DNA from: Orobanche coerulescens
Lineage: Eukaryota; Streptophyta; Magnoliopsida; Lamiales; Orobanchaceae
Reading direction: 5' to 3'
DNA: 64,000 nt
NCBI GenBank assembly: GCA_033398695.1
Contig: CM065804.1
Location: 50,623,501 to 50,687,500, forward strand
Of the stretch, positions 34,224-48,140 are shown piece after piece. The first letter of the stretch is position 1, and each line of letters opens with the position of its first letter. The position numbers and the translations under genes are program-made. The notes beneath the pieces are model-generated. The model worked only from the letters and a program-made list of their open reading frames with translations, was not told the DNA's origin and ran no database searches.

Positions 34224-37200
34224 ATGGCTAGAACGAAAAGACATGTTCTTCAAAACCATGGTAGCCACTCTATGGACGATGCTAGCTCCGATCCCGAAGA
34301 TGGAGCATCTGATGTCGAAGAAGATAAACGTGAAGCAGAGAGAGGTCGCACTGTGCTTGCAATTGTTGGAAAGGCAATCCAGAATGATGGTAAAGTTGTT
34401 CTGGAATGGGATCCAATCTATAAAATTCCACGTGGGGATAACCGCACCTTGTTTTCTTCATACATTGGTGTAATTGCTCGTGAACGTGTAAACATCACCT
34501 ATAGGAGGTGGACTAATGTTCCGAAGGTAACCAAGGATGAAGTGTTTGATTTCATTGCGGTAAGTACTAAAATCAGTTTCATACTTGTACTTAACTTTTG
34601 TACAAGTGCTTGTTTATATGAATTACTAACAAGAATGAAATATGCAGAAAGGATTCACAGTACCACAAACTCATAAAAAATGGGTTTTAACACGAGCATG
34701 CATTCGATGGAGGGCTTTTAAGACTAGGCTGAGAAAGTACTGGACGTATAAAGTATGCAAAGGCACTAAGGTGTTAAGGGAAAAATCACCATGAAAATAT
34801 CCTTGGATACAACTAGACGATTGGAAAAAATTCTTAAGTGCATATGATAACTTACAGTTTAAGGTATATATTCTTTCACTAAATTCGTCATGATGTGTAT
34901 ATGTTTTATAATAGTGTATATTGATTAATAGTGTTAACAAATGTAAAGGAATTAAGTGAGAAGAATCGAGAAAGGTCATTAAAAAAGAATTCGAGCTATC
35001 GAGGAGGCCGACGGGGATACCAATATTATGAAGAAGAAATTGTATGTTTTAATAGTTTGATTTTTAGATGCTATGATTGAATGAATTTGGATCAACATTA
35101 GCTTCTAATATATTGTTGCATCATGTCAGGCAAAAGAACTTTCAAAGCAAGGGGTTCATGTTGCACAGGTGCCTCGGCATTTAGTTTGGCTTAAAGCTCA
35201 TTCCACAGAAAAAGATGGCCAGATGGTTTTTGGTAATCCTATTGATCATCAAATTGCTGAAGCTATTGTAAGTACCTACACCATATTAAACCTTTCCTAC
35301 CTATACCATCCAGTTCATAATTAAGAATTATAGTCATAATTACTAAATAATGAACATATATATTTTTTCCCTTTTATGTATTCAATTGAAATTACTTGTT
35401 ATATTCGACATGTTATGGTAATATTTTAATTATATAAAAATTCATTAGAATGTGATTTTATGTGTCAGGAAGAGCACAATAATTATAAAGCTGACTCACA
35501 AAATTTACCAAACATAATTCAAGAGTACATAAAGCTATTTAAAATAGCTTATAAACTCAGCCAAAACTTCCTAAAACAAAGGTAGCTTTGCTCGGCTTTG
35601 TTATGAGAGTTGCCTTTAAATTGTAAAACTGAAAGCTGAATAACAGAATTTGGATGAACCAAAAACTGGAAAATGAAGGACCACACATTATAAATCCATT
35701 AATACAGCACGCTTAGAGCTAGGGGTGGGAATCGGTCTATTCGGTCCGATTTTGTACATAAACTGAAAACTGGACTGTATTTTTTTTCAATTCAGTTTCA
35801 GTCCGGTTTTTATTTTTTGACTCGTCCAGACTGAAAATCGGACTGAACCGGAAGGGTCAGTCCAGTTCGGGGGTTTTCGGTTTATTTGGGCAAAACAAAA
35901 AAAACTCCTTGGGTAAGAGGTTAGAAATGATTTTCTGAACTTTAGGGTTTCATTTGACCGAATGAAATATTAGAAATGGGAGAAGTCAGGTTTAATGTAG
36001 AATGCATCAGTGCAAAAGGCATGTTCTTACTAATTGACTTAGTCAACTCGGTTTTTCAGTCCGGTCCGGTCCGTAAAGGACTAAAACCGAAAATTGGACC
36101 GGTCATATTTGGTTGGGTTTTTATTTTAGTTTTTCAGTCCGGTTTTTCCGGTTATCGGTTTTCCGATTTTAATGTTACATTTTGCTCACTGTAATAAGTT
36201 TCTGTTTTTATTGTAGAAAACATTGGAAGCTCAAAATGAAAGAGGTGAAATAATCACCTCAAGTCGGGATGACATCTTAGCAAAAGCAATACAAAAACTA
36301 GATTATGGTGGTCGTGTCAGGGCTGTTGGCTCAGGTGTAACAAAAAGGGTATACTTTGGTTACAATCGACCAACGCCTCCTACCATGTTGCAGGCGAAAG
36401 TGGTTACTTTGGAAAAAGAGTTGGAAAATATGAAAAACAATCAAAATTTGTTGATGTCCTACGTTATGTCATGCTCTAGTGGTTTCAACCCGGAGCATAT
36501 GAGACAGTTCATGGCAGCTTGCAATGGATTTGGTGGCCAAGGTTGTGGAAATGCCCAACTTGGTAGTTTTATTAATCTACTTAGTGGACAGGGACTGGGT
36601 GGTTCCCAGCCTAGTACTTCTAATGGTCAGGGGGGTTAAGTGGTGCTGGATTAGGTGGTAGTGGACAGTTAAATGCCCCACTTGGTGGTTTTATCGATCT
36701 CCTGGGATTGGGTAGTTTCCAACAACCTAGATCAAGTGGCGGAGAGTTGAATGGTGGTCAGTTGAATAGTTTTATTGGTCAAGAGAATGTAGTCAATACA
36801 CATGTTGAGAAAGAGCCTGAGCCTTACCATGTTACTTGGCCCGAGATATCCACGACTAAAGAAGATAATAGAGAACATAATTTTCAGACAATTAATGAGC
36901 CCATTAGTAGTGATTGGATAAGGCCTGAGGCTACTGAATATAGTTTTCCTGAGGTATGAAGTTCTTGTTAAATGTTAATTATCTTTATTATGTACAGTAC
37001 AATAATTTGCTTCCTATGATATGATTAACTGCATGCATATGATTTTTGATTAGGGTTGGAGTGAGTGTTCTTTAGCGATTCAAAGTGACAAAGATGTACA
37101 TATTGTTGCCACTGGAAAAGTGGATATAAGGAATGGGGAGAAAGTAACTAAAGTACACAATGTTCAGATTACGAATGATCTCCTCAGGGTAATGGTTCTA

Positions 37201-37461
37201 GAAGTGATGATGCCAACGACACTTTTGCCATCTCCTACCCAAGAATTCAAATATGTTAGTCAAGCCAAGAGTAGTTTTGCTCCTTGGCCAAGGCACTTAA
37301 TTTTTCCAATGAATCAGGTAATCTCTATTGTTTGTAAGTTCTAGATTTGTTGTTCATTTTCTTACCAAAATGATCTTTTATGAGATTTTCTCATTCTATA
37401 TAATAATTTGTTCTTATTTCGTCACTATTAAGGCTGACAAACAACCAACGAAGCCCTTCAC
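34224..37461 (+). pseudogene. CACTA-1 gene 2, 5' part: Ptta/En/Spm-type and DUF8039-like regions
   Basis: ATG 34224 follows an acceptor-like 'ttttgcag'. Exons with GT-AG borders: 34224-34559, 34648-34863, 34949-35041, 35130-35267, 36217-36953, 37054-37317, and 37433 until Gypsy-2 cuts at 37461. The acidic N-terminus leads to 'VARERVNITYRRWTNVPK'-like sequence, 'THKKWVLTRACIRWRAFKTR' and 'EIITSSRDDILAKAI', as in plant Ptta/En/Spm transposases. A coiled coil 'VVTLEKELENMKNNQN' and Gly/Asn-rich repeats follow. The exon 37054-37317 ('SDKDVHIVATGKVDI' to 'FAPWPRHLIF') is DUF8039-like. Breaks: an in-frame TGA near 34792 and a 1-nt frameshift in a G run near 36633. The gene continues at 48146 in the same frame. 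Confidence 0.78.
35268..36216. other. Long intron of CACTA-1 gene 2 with a CGGTTT/CCGGTCC-rich insertion-like repeat
   Basis: The segment 35720-36175 starts 'aggggtgggaatcggtc' and ends with repeated 'cggtttttcagtccggt' units in both orientations. This style suits dispersed hAT-type MITEs whose ends read 'aggggtggcaa', but no matching end or duplication is evident. The rest of the intron is AT-rich and featureless. Confidence 0.4.
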
Positions 37462-40230
37462 TGTAACACCCCAAAGCGGCTATTACAGTGCCGTGAATCC
37501 CACACTGGGACTCACCACGCAATATCCAAAACAAATTAATTAAATATTATTTGTGATACCGAACCACAATGAATAGTCATTACTCCGTTTAGGAGTTTAT
37601 CAAAATATGGCCAACGGCCTTACAATACACAGGATCCAAAAACAAGTATAAACCATATGGAGATGGAAAATACTTCAAATGTCAAATACAACCAAATAGC
37701 AATTTAAATGGAACAGGAAATAACACAACACGGTTTAACATAACCGGACAACAAGAGATGTGGGGCCCCCCGAACTAGTATCCCTCAAACCCTTCGCCGT
37801 CGACATGCTCTTCCCGTGCCTTGCCTTTGCCTCGACCTAAAATACAATACAAGTATTTCGCCCAACACAGGGTCAGATATACATGATAATCAATTCTTCT
37901 GACATATACAATTCACATATATAGATTTCAAAGAAATCATTCCGACTATCAATCATACCCCTCGGGCGTATGAAACGATCAGTCACGAGCATCCAATACT
38001 ATGGACGATTACAGTATGGCTCAAAGATGGACATCACAGTACGCCCGATCCGGAAATGTGTCCTTGCACATGTCCGCCCCGTATATGGAATCCAGAATAT
38101 ACGTAGGACAATGTACCTAATTAGCCTCACGAAACTACGTCCCGTGTGCACAGTCCAATGCGGAATAATATCCGCCAATGACTATATGTGCCTGGCTAAA
38201 AATCCTACACAATAACCAATCGGAACGCAGATATGATTCCGGATATGTCACGATACAACATGACAACGAATTCAACAAATCACATATCCGATTAAGGATC
38301 AAGAAACACTCACCGAAGTGAAAATAAGGCCAATGAGATCAATGATTCAAAACGACATACTTGGGAATGCAACCCCATGAAGAAAACGGAATAACGTCAA
38401 GGACAGTGTCAAATCACGACAAACATTTCATGAACAATTCATACATATGAAAAATATAACCATCAGAAGAATCTAATCATCATTATAACCAAGCAAGATA
38501 ACTTGCCTCAAATCTGTAAGTGAAAGATAGTCATGCTCCAAATGATCAAACAGACGGTATCCTCGGTTAAACACTCAATCGAACGAGCAACCTTGAATGA
38601 AACGTAATTCATTCAATAACATATTCACGTAATATTAATATCAATTCGTAGAAAACGACGCCCGCAACCTACTCGAATAATTCATCCCCCCTTGATGAAT
38701 ACCTTAACGATTAATGAAAGGTTTCAATACGACTAATTCATCCTACAAAATCGGATTACCATACCAAAAGTGTCTTGAAATTCTCTTGTTATTCCATGAA
38801 CAAAACATCTTCAATTTGCCAATAAAATTGGTTTAAATCAAATTCTTATGTTCTACAACATCTCCTATTTATAAAAGGATAGTCATAATGAATTTGATAC
38901 TCAATATACCATGATAGTATTATTCATAAACAGCATCATCTTACTTAAGAACACTATCTTTTTAGCATGATGATGAACCACACTCTAAGTTATCAACACA
39001 ATAGATTGATGAAAAGTTATTGTTGTAAGATCCTTATCATTCTTCAAAGACTTGTGAAACTGAACAAATATGATTTGTTAAAGCTCCTAAGATTTCTGAA
39101 CTACATCATCTAATCTCATCTTTAACATCATCAAGTTCTTCTCAAGGTAAATAAATACCTAAAATGGTGTTTAATCACTTTATGATATCAAGTTCTTGAC
39201 TAAGTCCAGTTATGATGAAGCTAACCGATCCAAAAATGTCCTACTGAGCTAAATTCGTCCAGAAGATGAGTAATGACAGTTACAAACATGGTTACCATTA
39301 CTACAATATCAAGAACTCCTCTAAACTAAACCCTCATTTCTCATATTCATCAAGAAGTGTTGAAAGAGTTTAATTATAACCATGTTTTACTTGCTTAATC
39401 TAACTCTAGGTGAAGTATAATTCGTTTATAACATCAACATAAGAAATTAATGCAGAGAAGAAAGCACACCTACCTCTAGAAATGAAGAACAACTTCAATG
39501 CTATGAGAGAATATATTCCAAGCTCAAAAACAACTCCAAATCTCCAAGGGAATGAGCTCCACTCCAAGATTCAAGGCTTAGAAACAAGTTGGTGTAGGTT
39601 GATATCGTTTTTAGAGTGCAGAGGGATGATAAAATGGAGAGAGAATCGGTTTAGAGTTGTGAAGAAATGAAAAACAGGCTGGCCCTATAAATAGACTGGA
39701 CATACTTAGCGCACGCTATCAGAACAGTTTAGCGTACGCTAATGCACTTACGTACGCTATCCGGTCGATATTACGTACGTAAGCGGCTTACAGTGGCTAC
39801 TGTCTTGAATTATCGCAGGCCGTTAGCGCACGCTAACGAGAAATGGGTTACGCACGCTAATAAAAGTAGATTCTCACCGACACGCCAGCTCAGATTTAGA
39901 TCTCATGCATGCTAACGGTTAAAAGGGTTCACGTGCTGAAGTCAACTGCTGCCAGATTCCCTCTTAGCGTACGCAACAGAGGAAACCTTACGCACGCTAA
40001 GTCACATGATTAGCGTACGTTAATAGTATTGTGTAGCGTACGCTACGTTAACAAAATTTCGAAAATTCAACACTCTAATAACATCGAATCATCACATATG
40101 AAATAACAACGATATGATATTCAAATCTATAATACCTTAACATAATACTAAATGCAACGATTTCTGATAATCAGATTATCCGAATAATACAACGATGGGT
40201 AAAAATGAAAAGTTACAGTCGGATATTACA
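37462..40230 (-). repeat. Gypsy-2 3' LTR
   Basis: 2,769 bp. On the plus strand it runs from TGTAACACCCC to GGATATTACA. It contains the palindrome cluster and TATA box listed separately. Only scattered substitutions distinguish it by eye from the 5' LTR. Confidence 0.93.
39685..40055 (-). promoter_or_regulatory. Palindrome cluster and TATA box in the Gypsy-2 3' LTR
   Basis: TAGCGCACGCTA at 39707-39718 is followed by copies of TAGCGTACGCTAA, TTACGTACGTAA and TTACGCACGCTAA to about 40045. The TATA-like CTATAAATAG lies at 39685-39694. Read on the minus strand, the palindromes lie upstream of the TATA box, the nearest only 12 bases away. Both the GCGCACGC and the ACGTACGT flavours occur in this one LTR. 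Confidence 0.65.
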
Positions 40231-40250
40231 TACTCCCCCCCTTAAAAAGA
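40231..40250 (-). other. Gypsy-2 polypurine tract
   Basis: Minus-strand CTTTTTAAGGGGGGGAGTA ends directly at the 3' LTR start. It is the expected primer for plus-strand synthesis in gypsy elements. Confidence 0.85.
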
Positions 40251-40265
40251 GTTTCATCCCCGAAA

Positions 40266-41687
40266 CTAAGGGGTAAATGACTCGGGGTATCTCGCTCGCA
40301 TACTAGCCTCGGTCTCCCACGTAGCCTCCTCGACTCCGTGTCGTGACCACTGAACTTTCAGTAGGGGAATCGTCTTGTTCCGCAATTGCTTGATCCTCCT
40401 CTCGAGTATCCGTACAGGACGCTCCTCGTATGAATGATCCTCTGCTAATTCAATATCTTCGAATTGAAGTACGTGGCTCGGATCAGCAACATATTTCCTC
40501 AACTGGGAGACATGAAACACGTTGTGAATCTTACTCAAGGTCGGTGGCAAGGCTAGTCGATAGGCCAGATCACCTACACGCTCCAGAACCTCAAACGGCC
40601 CAATGTACCTTGGGCTCAGCTTGCCCCTCTTCCCGAAACGAAAAACACCTCGAGTAGGAGACACCTTCATTAACACATGGTCACCAACCTCGAACTCAAG
40701 CGGTCGTCGACGATGGTCAGCATAAGACTTCTGTCGACTTTGAGCCGTTAACAACCGACTCTTAATCAAAGTGATCTTCTCACGGGCGGCTAACAACATA
40801 TCGGGTTCCGTACCCAGAGATTCCGACAGTTCGTCCCAACACAAAGGGGACCTACAGCGACGGCCATATAATGCCTCATACGGTGCCATCTGAATCGAAG
40901 CGTGCCAACTATTATTATAAGTGAATTCCACCAAAGGCAGCTGGGCTTCCCAATCGTTCTTCCAATCAAGAGCACATGCTCTCAACATATCTTCTAGAGT
41001 CTGTATGGTTCTCTCCGACTGACCATCAGTCTGTGGATGGAAAGCCGTACTGAAATTCAACTGCGTGCCCATCGCACGATGAACTGCCTTCCAGAAGTGT
41101 GACACAAATCGCCCGTCACGGTCTGATACAATGCTCTTGGGGGTACCGTGTAGTCTCACAATTTCCTTAATAAACAGCTGGGCCAATCTCTCGGGGCCCC
41201 ATGTGTCCTTAATTTCCAAGAAGTGGGCTGATTTGGTCAGACGGTCCACAATCACCCAAATCGTATTCATTCCTCGACGACTCGTCGGCAAGCTAGTGAT
41301 AAAATCCATAGATATGTCCTCCCATTTCCATTCAGGAATCGGGAGCGGTTTCAGCATTCCTGCGGGTCGCTGGTGCTCAATCTTAACCTGCTGATAGGTT
41401 AAGCACCTCGAAACGAATTCGGTAACCTCACGCTTCATATTCCCCCACCAATAATTCTGCTTCAAATCCTTATACATCTTGCTAGAGCCCGGGTGAATAG
41501 AGTACGGGGTAGCATGGGCTTCTCTCATGATAGAGTTTCTCAACTCTTCGTCAGCGGGTACACAAACTCGATTTCTAAAACGTATCAATCCATCCTCGAG
41601 GATTACGAATCCAGGGGCTTTCCCTTGGTTTACTTCATCCCGAACTCGAGATAAGAATGGGTCCGTAACTTGCTTTGATTTGATCAT
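40266..41687 (-). CDS. Gypsy-2 integrase with C-terminal chromodomain (open 473-codon part of pol)
   Basis: The HHCC module reads 'HATPYSIHPGSSKMYKDLKQ' then 'VSRCLTYQQ'; the second Cys is Tyr here, an unusual loss. The DDE core shows Asp in 'SMDFITSLPTS', Asp in 'SIVSDRDGRFVSHFW', and Glu within 'SERTIQTLEDMLRAC'. After the core come the 'GKLSPRYIGPFEVLERVGD' (GPY/F) module and 'KIHNVFHVSQLRKYV'. The last 50 residues, 'PVRILERRIKQLRNKTI' to 'EEATWETEASMRARYPESF', are a chromodomain, which in chromoviruses directs insertion to heterochromatin. The Met shown is only the first in the open frame; the protein is made as part of pol. It ends 36 bases before the 3' LTR. Confidence 0.9.
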   Translation of the reverse strand: MIKSKQVTDPFLSRVRDEVNQGKAPGFVILEDGLIRFRNRVCVPADEELRNSIMREAHATPYSIHPGSSKMYKDLKQNYWWGNMKREVTEFVSRCLTYQQVKIEHQRPAGMLKPLPIPEWKWEDISMDFITSLPTSRRGMNTIWVIVDRLTKSAHFLEIKDTWGPERLAQLFIKEIVRLHGTPKSIVSDRDGRFVSHFWKAVHRAMGTQLNFSTAFHPQTDGQSERTIQTLEDMLRACALDWKNDWEAQLPLVEFTYNNSWHASIQMAPYEALYGRRCRSPLCWDELSESLGTEPDMLLAAREKITLIKSRLLTAQSRQKSYADHRRRPLEFEVGDHVLMKVSPTRGVFRFGKRGKLSPRYIGPFEVLERVGDLAYRLALPPTLSKIHNVFHVSQLRKYVADPSHVLQFEDIELAEDHSYEERPVRILERRIKQLRNKTIPLLKVQWSRHGVEEATWETEASMRARYPESFTP

Positions 41688-43165
<1,478 letters not shown>

Positions 43166-43180
<15 letters not shown>

Positions 43181-44970
43181 TGCTGTTTTGGTCATGTAGC
43201 ACCAATAACCAATACACCCTTGATTAAGCAGTTTCACTGCTTTCATAGCACTGATGACTCTCCCAGAACGACTGGGATTATCACCTCGAAAAATACACTC
43301 GAATCCATCATCAGAAGTGACGGTAACTATCCGCTTGCAGACACTGAGTATTGCATCATGACGATCCATCCAATCGATACCCAAGATTATATCATCCTTA
43401 GGTAGATCGACTACAATTAGATTTGACAACCACTCACGGTCGTTCAAACGAATCGGACAGTCCTGGACTTCACGATTCCCAATAATTCTTCTACCATCAG
43501 GTAGGCCAATCACGTAGGGCTCACAATCGATAACATGGTCTAGAGGCAAACGACTTAAACAAGAAGAGGATATAAAGGAGTGTGAAGCACCGGTATCAAA
43601 AAGAACACATACAGGCTGGGAGTGGATCTCGAGTATACCTGAAATCATGCTGGCCTCGGGATCATCAGCTTTCTTCATCTCGTAAATCCTGGGTTTCGCA
43701 GTACCGGCACCAGGTGTACCACTTTGATTCCCACGGCCCATTCCCCTATTCGCTCCGGTGGTCTGATAGGAAGCGGACGGAGGCGTCCGGTTCTGGACAG
43801 AAGATTGAACTGGAGCATGAGACGCCACTGGATCATGTCCGGGCCCACTCCTGCAAAAACGAGCACGGTGACCATTCTTCCCACAAGTATGGCATGTGAT
43901 GGCAGGCTTTGGGCAATTGAAGTTGATATGCCCCTGGCCCCCACAGTTGTGGCACACCGCGGAAGAGGGAACCGCTCGAGAGTGCGATCCGGCGGGCTTT
44001 GACGCCATGGGTGGTCGATCAGAAGGGTTTGGCAATGACTGGGGCTTCCTGAATGTCCCCCGATTACTCTCAGTCTGGTTCTGGTTCTTGGACCTTTTGT
44101 TGTTGGACTGTGGTTGTTTCTTGGAAATCTCTTTCGCGGTGAGCTCGTACTCCAGAGCCTTCTCGATGAACTCCGGTAAGGTAGTACAGTGGTGATTCAA
44201 CAGTTGCATTCTCATTCGGGGTTTAAGCCTCTTGAGAAAGTATTTGATCTTATCGGCCTCTGATCGGATAATTGTCGTGGCAAAAGGAAGAAGTGCCTGG
44301 AATTTCTCAGCAACAGATAATACATCATCGTCTTCAGACGGGTCGGGGTTCAATAGTTCCGACAGTTTGGCCTCGCGGAGTGGCCCTGGATAGTAACGGT
44401 CTAGCATGAGGTTTTTAAATTCCTCCCAAGTGTAAACACCATCAGCTGGCCTTACTGAAAGCCACCAGGAGTGAGCGCCTTTGCCAAGGTAATACGCGCC
44501 ATCAAACGCGATTCTCTTCCGGCACCCACCATCTGGAAAAGTTTCTCAAAATACTCGATCCAATGCACAATGTCAGCAGGCTCAGAGGAGCCTTCAAAAG
44601 TCGGTGGTCGCTGGCGAGAGATGTCGCTGATAATTCGGCTCACGGGTCCGCCAATCACATGAGGAGGATGAGCCCCCTGCTGCTGGCCAGTAGCGGCCCT
44701 CTGCATAGCTTCCATTAGTTGACCCATCTGGGTCATCTGTGTCATCATGCCCTGCATTACGACGTAAGGATCGACACGCGCATCTCCGCGCCCACTGTGG
44801 TGCGATTGTTCCCTAGAAGGTGAACCACTGTCTGCGGAACTCTGATCCGCATTCGCGTGTCTATTGGATCGAGGTATCGGTATTCGGCCCCTTCCGTGGC
44901 CTCGTCCCCCTCTGCCACGACCCCTCAGGTTTCTTTCCATACTGAAAGAATCAATCATAATGATAACCAT
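43166..44970 (-). pseudogene. Gypsy-2 Gag and aspartic protease (one frameshift)
   Basis: Gag begins at ATG 44970 or the internal Met of 'SMERNLRGRGRG'. An Arg/Gly-rich start is followed by 'RQRPPTFEGSSEPADIVHWI' (capsid). A one-base frame change near 44455 leads into 'YPGPLREAKLSELLNPD' and the long open frame 44407-43166. Two CCHC knuckles are intact: C-HN-C-GGQG-H-INFN-C and C-HT-C-GKNG-H-RARF-C. The protease active site 'CVLFDTGASHSF' is complete, with 'DCPIRLNDREWLSNLIV' and 'DIILGIDWM' downstream. The frame ends at 43166, where RT should follow, so RT is reached only by a frame change. Confidence 0.9.
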
Positions 44971-45364
44971 AAGTACAGTTCAAGATACTAAAATTCATGC
45001 TAAGTTAATAGCAACAAGGAATCACATATTCAAGGAAAACGGTTAGCGATACCACAATTGTTGCACCGAATATCATATCGGTGTCAAGTCGAACAATTTC
45101 AATTGAATAATAAATTCAGCATTTACCTCGGATTATCAATCAGATAAATCCTGTCACAATTCCTCGAAATAACATGATCAATAAGGAGACCCATACTGAT
45201 ATCAATATCATGCCAGTAATTAAATCATGGCTCATAAAGTACATACCGTATTTGGCTCGTAGGATCAGGCGCTTGCACAGGTCACACGTGACACGAAGGT
45301 CTCTTGATACTAGTTCATTTCTCAATGACTCATAAAAAGGAAACAACTCTCCGATACCATCTTC
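44971..45364 (-). other. Gypsy-2 leader with primer-binding site
   Basis: Minus-strand TGGTATCGGAGAG at about 45359-45347 begins five bases after the LTR end and is complementary to initiator-Met tRNA. About 380 bases of untranslated leader precede gag. No other feature is visible. Confidence 0.85.
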
Positions 45365-48140
45365 TGTAACACCCCAAAGCGGCTATTACAGTGCCGTGAA
45401 TCCCACACTGGGACTCACCAGGCAATATCCAAAACAAATTAATTAAATATTATTTGTGATACCGAACCACAATGAATAGTCATTACTCCGTTTAGGAGTT
45501 TATCAAAATATGGCCAACGGCCTTACAATACACAGGATCCAAAAACAAGTATAAACCATATGGAGATGGAAAATACTTCAAATGTCAAATACAACCAAAT
45601 AGCAATTTAAATGGAACAGGAAATAACACAACACGGTTTAACATAACCGGACAACAAGAGATGTGGGGCCCCCCGAACTAGTATCCCTCGAACCCTTCGC
45701 CGTCGACATGCTCTTCCCGTGCCTTGCCTTTGCCTCGACCTAAAATACAATACAAGTATTTCGCCCAACACAGGGTCAGATATACATGATAATCAATTCT
45801 TCTGACATATACAATTCACATATATAGATTTCAAAGAAATCATTCCGACTATAAATCATACCCCTCGGGCGTATGAAACGATCAGTCACGAGCATCCAAT
45901 ACTATGGACGATTACAGTATGGCTCAAAGATGGACATCACAGTACGCCTGATCCGGAAATGTGTCTGTGCACATGTCCGCCCCGTATTTGGAATCCAGAA
46001 TATACGTAGGATAATGTACCTAATTAGCCTCACGAAACTACGTCCCGTGTGCACAGTCCAATGCGGAATAATATCCGCCAATGACTATATGTGCCTGGCT
46101 AAAAATCCTACACAATAACCAATCGGAACGCAGATATGATTCCGGATATGTCACGATACAACATGACAACGAATTCAACAAATCACATATCCGATTAAGG
46201 ATCAAGAAACACTCACCGAAGTGAAAATAAGGCCAACGAGATCAATGATTCAAAACGACATACTTGGGAATGCAACCCCATGATGAAAACGGAATAACGT
46301 CAAGGACAGTGTCAAATCACGACAAACATTTCATGAACAATTCATACATATGAAAAATATAACCATCAGAAGAATCTAATCATCATTATAACCAAGCAAG
46401 ATAACTTGCCTCAAATCCGTAAGTGAAAGATAGTCCTGCTCCAAATGATCAAACGGAGGGTATCCTCGGTTAAACACTCAGTCGAACGAGCAACCTTGAA
46501 TGAAACGTAATTCATTCAATAACATATTCACGTAATATTAATATCAATTCGTAGAAAACGACGCCCGCAACCTACTCGAATAATTCATCCCCCCCCCCCC
46601 CTTGATGAATACGTTAACGATTAATGAAAGGTTTCAATACGACTAATTCATCCTCCAAAATCGGATTACCATACCAAAAGTGTCTTGAAATTCTCTTGTT
46701 ATTCCATGAACAAAACATCTTCAATTTGCCAATAAAATTGGTTTAAATCAAATTCTTATGTTCTACAACATCTCCTATTTATAAAAGGATAGTCATAATG
46801 AATTTGATACTCAATATACCATGATAGTATTATTCATAAACAACATCATCTTACTTAAGAACACTATCTTTTTAGCATGATGATGAACCACACTCTATGT
46901 TATCAACACAATAGACTGATGAAAAGTTATTGTTGTAAGATCCTTATCATTCTTCAAAGACTTGTGAAACTGAACAAATATGATTTGTTAAAGCTCCTAA
47001 GATTTCTGAACTAGATCATCTAATCTCATCTTTAACATCATCAAGTTCTTCTCAAGGTAAATAAATACCTAAAATGGTGTTTAATCACTTTATGATATCA
47101 AGTTCTTGACTAAGTCCAGTTATGATGAAGCTAACCGATCCAACAATGTCCTACTGAGCTAAATTCGTCCAGAAGATGAGTAATGACAGTTACAAACATG
47201 GTTACCATTACTACAATATCAAGAACTCCTCTAAACTAAACCCTCATTTCTCATATTCATCAAGAAGTGTTTAAAGAGTTTAATTATAACCATGTTTTAC
47301 TTGCTTAATCTAACTCTAGATGAAGTATAATTCGTTTATAACATCAACATAAGAAATTAATGCAGAGAAGAAAGCACACCTACCTCTAGAAATGAAGAAC
47401 AACTTCAATGCTATGAGAGAATATATTCCAAGCTCAAAAACAACTCCAAATCTCCAAGGGAATGAGCTCCACTCCAAGATTCAAGGCTTAGAAACAAGTT
47501 GGTGTAGGTTGATATCGTTTTTAGAGTGCAGAGGGACGATAAAATGGAGAGAGAATCGGTTTAGAGTTGTGAAGAAATGAAAAACAGGCTGGCCCTATAA
47601 ATAGACTGGACATACTTAGCGCACTCTATCGGAACAGTTTAGCGTACGCTAATGCACTTACGTACGCTATCCGGTCGATATTACGTACGTAAGCGGCTTA
47701 CAGTGGCTACTGTCTTGAATTATCGCAGGCCGTTAGCGCACGCTAACGAGAAATGGGTTACGCACGCTAATAAAAGTAGATTCTCACCGACACGCCAGCT
47801 CAGATTTAGATCTCATGCATGCTAACGGTTAAAAGGGTTCACGTGCTGAAGTCAACTGCTGCCAGATTCCCTCTTAGCGTACGCAACAGAGGAAACCTTA
47901 CGCATGCTAAGTCACATGATTAGCGTACGTTAATAGTACTGTGTAGCGTACGCTACATTTACAAAAATTCGAAAATGCAACACTCTAATAACATCGAATC
48001 ATCACATATGAAATAACAACGATATGATATTCAAATCTATAATACCTCAACATAATACTAAATGCAACGATTTCTGATAATCAGATTATCCGAATAATAC
48101 AACGACGGGTAAAAATGAAAAGTTACAGTCGGATATTACA
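45365..48140 (-). repeat. Gypsy-2 5' LTR
   Basis: 2,776 bp. It nearly matches the 3' LTR. One obvious length difference is a C run of about 12-13 at 46588-46600 against six at the matching place near 38687. Confidence 0.93.
47595..47965 (-). promoter_or_regulatory. Palindrome cluster and TATA box in the Gypsy-2 5' LTR
   Basis: Counterpart of 39685-40055: CTATAAATAG at 47595-47604 and the same palindromes upstream on the minus strand. One substitution disrupts the TATA-proximal copy (GCGCACTCTA instead of GCGCACGCTA). This copy would drive element transcription toward lower coordinates. Confidence 0.65.

Noticed and set aside
35720..36180. Complete hAT-type MITE in the CACTA-1 gene 2 intron
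   Set aside because: The left end suits the style, but no matching inverted right end or 8-bp duplication was found.
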